In this document: positions 60,394 to 64,000 of the stretch, one piece after another
How the letters are laid out: each line of letters opens with the position of its first letter
Numbering within the stretch: position 1 is the stretch's first letter
Source: Bacteroidia bacterium
GTDB taxonomy: Bacteria; Bacteroidota; Bacteroidia; UKL13-3
Reading direction: 5' to 3'
DNA: 64,000 nucleotides
Assembly (NCBI GenBank): GCA_021740845.1
Contig: JAIOYZ010000022.1
Coordinates: 1 to 64,000, forward strand
Program-made: the position numbers and the translations under genes
The notes under the pieces: model-generated
The model's input: the letters and a program-made list of their open reading frames with translations, nothing else
What the model was told of the DNA's origin: nothing
The model's database searches: none

Positions 60394-61776
60394 TTATGGG
60401 TGCGGCACTTTTTCTATGGCTTTTCCTATAAGGCTAGTTTGGGTAGTCTTTTCAATTTTAACTCTAACGTAATCGCCCCTTTCAAAATTTTCTTTAGGGA
60501 AAATAACTATTGTATTAAATTCATTTCTACCTCTAAAATCTTGATCGGAACGTTTAGATAATCCTTCAACTAGCACAGTATGAATTTCACCTTCTTGGCT
60601 TCGGTTCAAACCAACACTTATTTCTTGTTGCGCGCTTATGATTTCTTGAAGTCTTCTTTTCTTATCTTCTAAATTTACATCATCTGCATGTCTTCTAGCA
60701 GCAAGTGTTCCAGGCCTTTCGCTATAAAAATACATATATGCAAAATGGAATCTAGCATACTTGATAAACTCTAATGTGTCTTTATGTTCCTCTTCCGTTT
60801 CTGTACAAAAGCCCGAAATGGTATCGGTAGAAAGGGCACAGTTGGGCAAAACCTCTCTAATTTTTGCCAAACGTTTTTTAAGCCATTCTTGGTCGTAGGT
60901 TCTATTCATTAATGAAAGAACTCTATCGTTACCCGACTGAATAGGGAAATGAATATGATTACAGATATTGCTATATTTTTTCATGGTATAGAGCACCTCA
61001 TCTGTAATGTCTTTTGGGTGTGAGCTACTAAATCTAACTCTTAAATCTGTAGCAATTTGGGCAACTTGTTCTAGTAGTTGGGCAAAATTACTTTGGATGT
61101 TTCCGTTTTCATCCAATTCTTTATAGGAATCTACGTTTTGACCCAATAAAGTTACTTCTTTATAACCAGCATTGTAAAGCTCTTGAGCCTCGTTAACAAT
61201 GGATTTGACATCTCTGCTACGCTCTCTGCCTCTTGTAAAAGGAACTACACAAAAAGAGCACATATTATCGCAACCACGCATGATGCTGATAAATGCAGTT
61301 ACGCCATTGGAACTTAAACGAACTGGAGTGATTTCTGCATAAGTTTCTTCTCTAGAAAGCAAGACATTTACTGCTTTTTGGCCCTCTTCAACTTGCTTTA
61401 TTAATTGAGGAATATCTCTGTAAGCATCAGGACCAACAACGATATCTATGATTTGTTCTTTTTCTAAAAGTTGTGCTTTTAAACGCTCAGCCATGCAACC
61501 CAAAACGCCAATAATCATCCCCGGATTTTTGCGTTTATAAGGCCTCATTTCTTTTAATCTTCCCCAAACATGCGATTCTGCATTGTCTCTGATGGCGCAA
61601 GTGTTTACAAATATCACATCCGCATCGTCCATATTCTGCGTTGTTTTGAAACCTTTATCTGCCATAATGGAGGCAACCACTTCACTATCTGCTAGGTTCA
61701 TAGCACAGCCATATGTTTCTATATATAAGTTTCTAGTTGCTTGTTCTGATATTATATGAGAAGTAACTCCTTTCAT
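60394..61776 (-). CDS. miaB: tRNA-2-methylthio-N6-dimethylallyladenosine synthase
   Basis: A 460-residue radical SAM methylthiotransferase that modifies A37 of tRNAs reading UNN codons. The N-terminal UPF0004 domain supplies cysteines in [25 protein letters not shown] and LGCMAERL. The radical SAM cluster is C-x3-C-x2-C in [21 protein letters not shown] (quoted here only by its key Cys residues, near residue 170). A TRAM domain closes the protein. A TATATTCG -7-like box at 61799-61806 gives the likely promoter of the three-gene operon with the MtfA-like protein and the sigma-54 activator. Confidence 0.95.
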   Translation of the reverse strand: MKGVTSHIISEQATRNLYIETYGCAMNLADSEVVASIMADKGFKTTQNMDDADVIFVNTCAIRDNAESHVWGRLKEMRPYKRKNPGMIIGVLGCMAERLKAQLLEKEQIIDIVVGPDAYRDIPQLIKQVEEGQKAVNVLLSREETYAEITPVRLSSNGVTAFISIMRGCDNMCSFCVVPFTRGRERSRDVKSIVNEAQELYNAGYKEVTLLGQNVDSYKELDENGNIQSNFAQLLEQVAQIATDLRVRFSSSHPKDITDEVLYTMKKYSNICNHIHFPIQSGNDRVLSLMNRTYDQEWLKKRLAKIREVLPNCALSTDTISGFCTETEEEHKDTLEFIKYARFHFAYMYFYSERPGTLAARRHADDVNLEDKKRRLQEIISAQQEISVGLNRSQEGEIHTVLVEGLSKRSDQDFRGRNEFNTIVIFPKENFERGDYVRVKIEKTTQTSLIGKAIEKVPHP

Positions 61777-61932
61777 TTATCTCCTTTTTTTGGAGCTGCG
61801 AATATAATCAATTTTATGACAGACTGGCAGGTTAATTGTAAAAAACCAATTTCATTTTGTAGGCAATTCTAAGCAAGGTATTTATGCCAATAAGCAAGGT
61901 TTGGTTGTTACTTGTTTTAATAATAATTTTTC

Positions 61933-62007
61933 GGTTTGAACCTAAAAATGCAGAAAATAGGATTTATTTAAGCATGAATTTTTCTTTACTGGCGCTTGGT
62001 TCAAACC
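61933..62007. repeat. Two recurrent 10-mers as an inverted pair
   Basis: TTTTTCGGTTTGAACC (ending 61942) faces GGTTCAAACCGAAAC (from 61998). The two can pair over at least 13 bp with a 55-nt loop. They lie in the 326-bp gap 61777-62102 between miaB and the SDR gene. Apart from the miaB promoter box I see nothing else in that gap. Confidence 0.85.
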
Positions 62008-62102
62008 GAAACTTTTTTGATAGATACAAATAAATAGATGAATTAACACAACTGAAATCGGTTCTTTTTATGGATATTGCAGCACCATTTTACAGATTTA
62101 TT

Positions 62103-63008
62103 ATGAAAGTATTAATTACAGGTAGCAATGGCCTTTTGGGTCAAAAATTAATTGAGTTATACCAAAGCAAAACGGAACATACCTTAATTGCTAGTGCAAG
62201 AGGTGAAGACCGATTTACCAACAAGGTGGGTTATGTTTATGAAAGTTTAGATATAACAAATGAATTGGAGGTTGAGCGAATAATTGAAAAGCACCAGCCG
62301 GATGCTGTAATTAATACGGCTGCAATGACTAATGTGGATGCTTGTGAAAGCGAGCAGGAGGCTTGTGATAAATTAAATGTAGATGCTGTATCTTATTTGG
62401 TAAAAGCATGCAATAAACACAAAGCACATTTTATCCATGTTTCCACAGATTTTATTTTTGATGGAACTCATGGTCCAATAGATGAAACAGAAAAGCCTAA
62501 TCCATTAAGCTATTATGGACATTCTAAATTAAAAGCTGAGCAAGTGGTGATGGAACAATCTAATAGTTGGGCAATTGCAAGAACTGTTTTAGTGTTTGGA
62601 ATTGTGAGTGATATGAGTAGAAGTAATATTGTTTTGTGGGCAAAAGGAGCATTGGAAAGTGGGAAGGCAATTAATGTGGTTTCTGATCAATTTAGAACCC
62701 CAACTTTGGCAGAAGATTTAGCTATAGGTTGTTCCTTAATAGCGGAGAAAAAAGCAACTGGAATTTATAATATTTCTGGGTCGGATTTTATGAGTGTTTT
62801 TGATTTGGTTTATCGAGTGGCTGATTTCTGGAAATTGGATAAATCGTTAATGACTATTTCTACGAGTGAAGGAATAAAGCAACCAGCGAAAAGACCACCT
62901 ATTACTGGTTTTAGACTTGATAAGGCAAGAAAAGAATTGGGATATAATCCAAGAAGTTTTGAACAAGGTTTGGCCATTTTGAACGAACAATTAAATATAC
63001 AAAAATGA
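62103..63008 (+). CDS. Extended SDR protein, dTDP-4-dehydrorhamnose reductase-like
   Basis: A 301-residue NAD(P)-binding reductase of the RmlD group. The cofactor motif is MKVLITGSNGLLGQKL at the N-terminus, NTAAMTNVDACE lies after strand 4, and the catalytic set is Ser/Thr in VSTDFIFDG and Tyr-x3-Lys in YYGHSKLKAE. RmlD reduces dTDP-4-keto-rhamnose to dTDP-rhamnose. No other rhamnose gene is adjacent, so a related substrate (for example in sugar-nucleotide or methionine adenosyltransferase-beta like roles) is possible. The ATG at 62103 is chosen over that at 62070, which would put eleven extra residues before the beta-strand. The stop overlaps the next start (ATGA). Confidence 0.8.
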   Translation: MKVLITGSNGLLGQKLIELYQSKTEHTLIASARGEDRFTNKVGYVYESLDITNELEVERIIEKHQPDAVINTAAMTNVDACESEQEACDKLNVDAVSYLVKACNKHKAHFIHVSTDFIFDGTHGPIDETEKPNPLSYYGHSKLKAEQVVMEQSNSWAIARTVLVFGIVSDMSRSNIVLWAKGALESGKAINVVSDQFRTPTLAEDLAIGCSLIAEKKATGIYNISGSDFMSVFDLVYRVADFWKLDKSLMTISTSEGIKQPAKRPPITGFRLDKARKELGYNPRSFEQGLAILNEQLNIQK

Positions 63009-63166
63009 GATTTATTTTATTAAAAGAACCTGAAGCAGCAGGATTTGTTTTTTGGTTTTTAACGGAGTTGTTTTTTGCGGGAGTGGTGGTGTTTTTATTG
63101 TACTATTTTTTTATAAAGAATCCAAAAATAAATAAAACTCCAAGGAGAGATGAAGAAGAGGATTAA
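63005..63166 (+). CDS. Small single-span membrane protein (53 residues)
   Basis: An intact short gene whose ATG overlaps the stop of the SDR gene (ATGA) and whose 3' end overlaps the start of the helix-hairpin-helix gene by 17 bp. The product begins MRFILLKEPEAAG, has one long hydrophobic segment (about residues 14-37, rich in Phe, Leu, Val) and ends in a charged tail (KNPKINKTPRRDEEED). An AAGGAGA ribosome-binding site for the next gene lies inside it. Tight packing between two real genes supports its being translated. I recognise no family. Confidence 0.6.
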   Translation: MRFILLKEPEAAGFVFWFLTELFFAGVVVFLLYYFFIKNPKINKTPRRDEEED

Positions 63167-63881
63167 TTATTTTATTAAGACTTATTTTTATTTTAATAAT
63201 CAGGAGAAAAAGGGAGTTTTTTCTCTCCTGATTTTAATTGTCGTTTTTCAAATTTTGGCACTATTATTTAATCCATTTTTTGAGCCTAAAAAACAGCTTG
63301 TAGAAGCAACTGTTTTAAATGATTTTTTAGTTTCAAATGCTATTCAAAATTCAAACGATTTTTCTAAAGATTTTCAGTTTAAAAAAGCCACGTTTGCAAA
63401 GCAAGATTTTGAGAAAAATAATACCTTTAAATCCTATAGTAAGGATTCATCTTATTCCTCTAAAAAGGTGTTTGTAAAATTGCCTTTAGAAATGAATTCA
63501 TGTGATAGTGCTTCCTTAGTTTACTTGCCTAAAATTGGACCAGCATTGGCAAGCAGAATTATTAATTATCGCAATAGATTGGGCGGTTTTTATAACTTAG
63601 AGCAATTATGCGAAATTTATGGTTTTAAAGAAGATTTTTTGTATGATTTAGAAGGTAAGATTTGGATAGATAAAACTCTAGTAAAACCAATTTTGCTAAA
63701 CACAATTTCATTAACAGAATTAAAAACACATCCTTATTTTAAATATACACTTTCTCAAGCAGTAATTAACTATAGAAAACAACATGGAGTTTTTGTTGAA
63801 ATGGAGGATTTGAAAAAAATAAAATTAGTGAACGATTCTATTTATAATTTGATATCACCTTATTGTTTTATAAACAAATAA
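63150..63881 (+). CDS. Membrane-anchored helix-hairpin-helix (ComEA-like) protein
   Basis: A 243-residue protein. An N-terminal basic segment is followed by one membrane anchor (about 22-43), a low-complexity linker rich in Asn, Lys, Ser and Phe (about 48-110), then two HhH modules. The first reads MNSCDSASLVYLPKIGPALA with SRIINYRNRLGGFYNLEQL; the second is NTISLTELKTHPYFKYTLSQ with AVINYRKQHGVFVEMEDLKK. ComEA proteins use this fold to hold incoming DNA outside the inner membrane during natural transformation, so an anchored form facing the periplasm fits. Many Bacteroidota carry such proteins without proven competence. AAGGAGA at 63143-63149 supports the start. Confidence 0.75.
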   Translation: MKKRINYFIKTYFYFNNQEKKGVFSLLILIVVFQILALLFNPFFEPKKQLVEATVLNDFLVSNAIQNSNDFSKDFQFKKATFAKQDFEKNNTFKSYSKDSSYSSKKVFVKLPLEMNSCDSASLVYLPKIGPALASRIINYRNRLGGFYNLEQLCEIYGFKEDFLYDLEGKIWIDKTLVKPILLNTISLTELKTHPYFKYTLSQAVINYRKQHGVFVEMEDLKKIKLVNDSIYNLISPYCFINK

Positions 63882-63900
63882 ATTTTTACTTTTATTTTTC

Positions 63901-63910
63901 GGTTTGAACC
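63901..63910 (+). repeat. Recurrent 10-mer GGTTTGAACC, intergenic copy at the right edge
   Basis: An exact copy in the context TTTTCGGTTTGAACCAA, 20 bp after the helix-hairpin-helix gene. Confidence 0.9.
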
Positions 63911-64000
63911 AATTAAAAGGAAAATATTGAAACAGAAAATTCTGGAATTGAATAAATTAAATTAGAATTCAATTTTAGTTGTAATTTCATTATACTTGCC

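Larger units (their letters stand above)
4540..63910. repeat. Window-wide family of the 10-mer GGTTTGAACC / GGTTCAAACC
   Basis: Exact copies read by eye start at 4540, 4973, 5733, 6050, 9000, 10029, 13929, 14010, 16277, 19334, 24349, 26407, 26580, 27406, 32131, 33386, 34272, 38651, 42041, 42499, 46099, 50784, 51062, 52475, 57651, 60603, 61933, 61998 and 63901. Fourteen read GGTTTGAACC on the plus strand and fifteen the complement. About ten are intergenic or at gene borders, a share larger than the roughly one tenth of the window that is intergenic. The flanks favour TTC before and AA after, giving TTCGGTTTGAACCAA. Many one-mismatch copies also occur, for example GGTTCGAACC at 40559-40568, GGTCTGAACC near 20967 and GGTTCAAACA near 52523. 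Confidence 0.9.

Noticed and set aside
4540..63910. GGTTCAAACC copies as remnants of tRNA T-arms or as ends of a mobile element
   Set aside because: The word resembles the T-arm box of tRNAs, but no cloverleaf surrounds any copy. Shared flanks end after 2-3 bases, so it is not the end of an insertion sequence or a MITE.
4540..63910. The 10-mer as a Chi- or KOPS-like polar site
   Set aside because: The two orientations are almost equally frequent (14 and 15) over 64 kb, so no strand bias is visible.

Overview
The window is an AT-rich, gene-dense chromosomal segment of a member of the Bacteroidota. The evidence is a type IX secretion (T9SS) C-terminal sorting domain at the left edge, several outer-membrane barrels of Bacteroidota type (OmpA with a TSP3 linker, PorV/PorQ-like, a TonB-dependent receptor with a carboxypeptidase-like N-terminal domain), promoters of the TTG / TAnnTTTG type, and split or short forms of common enzymes (MnmD plus an FAD oxidoreductase, short AMP nucleosidase). 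I cannot place it below phylum level with confidence. I saw no rRNA, tRNA, CRISPR array, insertion sequence or prophage.

Layout. 1-4.2 kb: end of a giant repeat adhesin and an OmpA-type porin. 4.3-11.2 kb: a barrel protein, the NAD(P)HX repair enzyme, a dipeptide epimerase operon and a split MnmC-type tRNA U34 modification pair with an exonuclease/phosphatase-fold protein. 11.3-13.9 kb: a VWA/AAA+ pair. 14.0-18.9 kb: AMP nucleosidase and a divergent trehalose locus (GH15 hydrolase and an OtsA-OtsB fusion). 19.0-26.3 kb: ABC exporter, 2-oxoacid dehydrogenase E2, CTP synthase and YidC, with a telomere-like heptamer tract before pyrG. 26.7-30.7 kb: flavin reductase, tyrS, a DUF479-like protein and a PorV/PorQ-like protein. 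30.7-34.6 kb: a polysaccharide assembly operon (flippase, Wzz-like, ligase/polymerase-like). 34.7-39.0 kb: rnhB, SDR, VOC protein, acyltransferase, aroE. 39.1-46.7 kb: TonB receptor behind a 34-bp perfect palindrome, the lpxK-punA-engB operon, a LysM lytic transglycosylase, a SAM methyltransferase and a tiny lipoprotein. 46.6-54.4 kb: OsmC, lipA, thioredoxin-like protein, an alpha-oxoamine synthase, an AlkD-like protein, and an exported helix-hairpin-helix barrel with its partner. 54.5-57.1 kb: a membrane pyrophosphatase with a 124-residue Cys/Met/His-rich tail. 57.1-61.8 kb: a membrane protein and the operon miaB / MtfA-like pseudo-peptidase / sigma-54 activator. 62.1 kb to the end: dTDP-rhamnose-reductase-like SDR, a 53-residue membrane protein and a helix-hairpin-helix protein.

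The most striking signal is not a gene. A 10-mer, GGTTTGAACC (or its complement GGTTCAAACC), occurs exactly 29 times by my reading, where roughly 0.1-0.2 would be expected by chance. It is in both orientations almost equally, in genes and between them, and inside genes it is read in different frames (GLNQ, LVQT, GSN, FEP). This points to selection or copying at the DNA level, comparable in style to HIP1 in cyanobacteria or DNA uptake sequences. Other points worth following are the metal-binding-like tail on the pyrophosphatase, the MtfA-like protein that has lost its HExxH zinc site next to a sigma-54 activator, the palindromic operator-like site before the TonB receptor, and the three-unit higher-order repeat in the adhesin.
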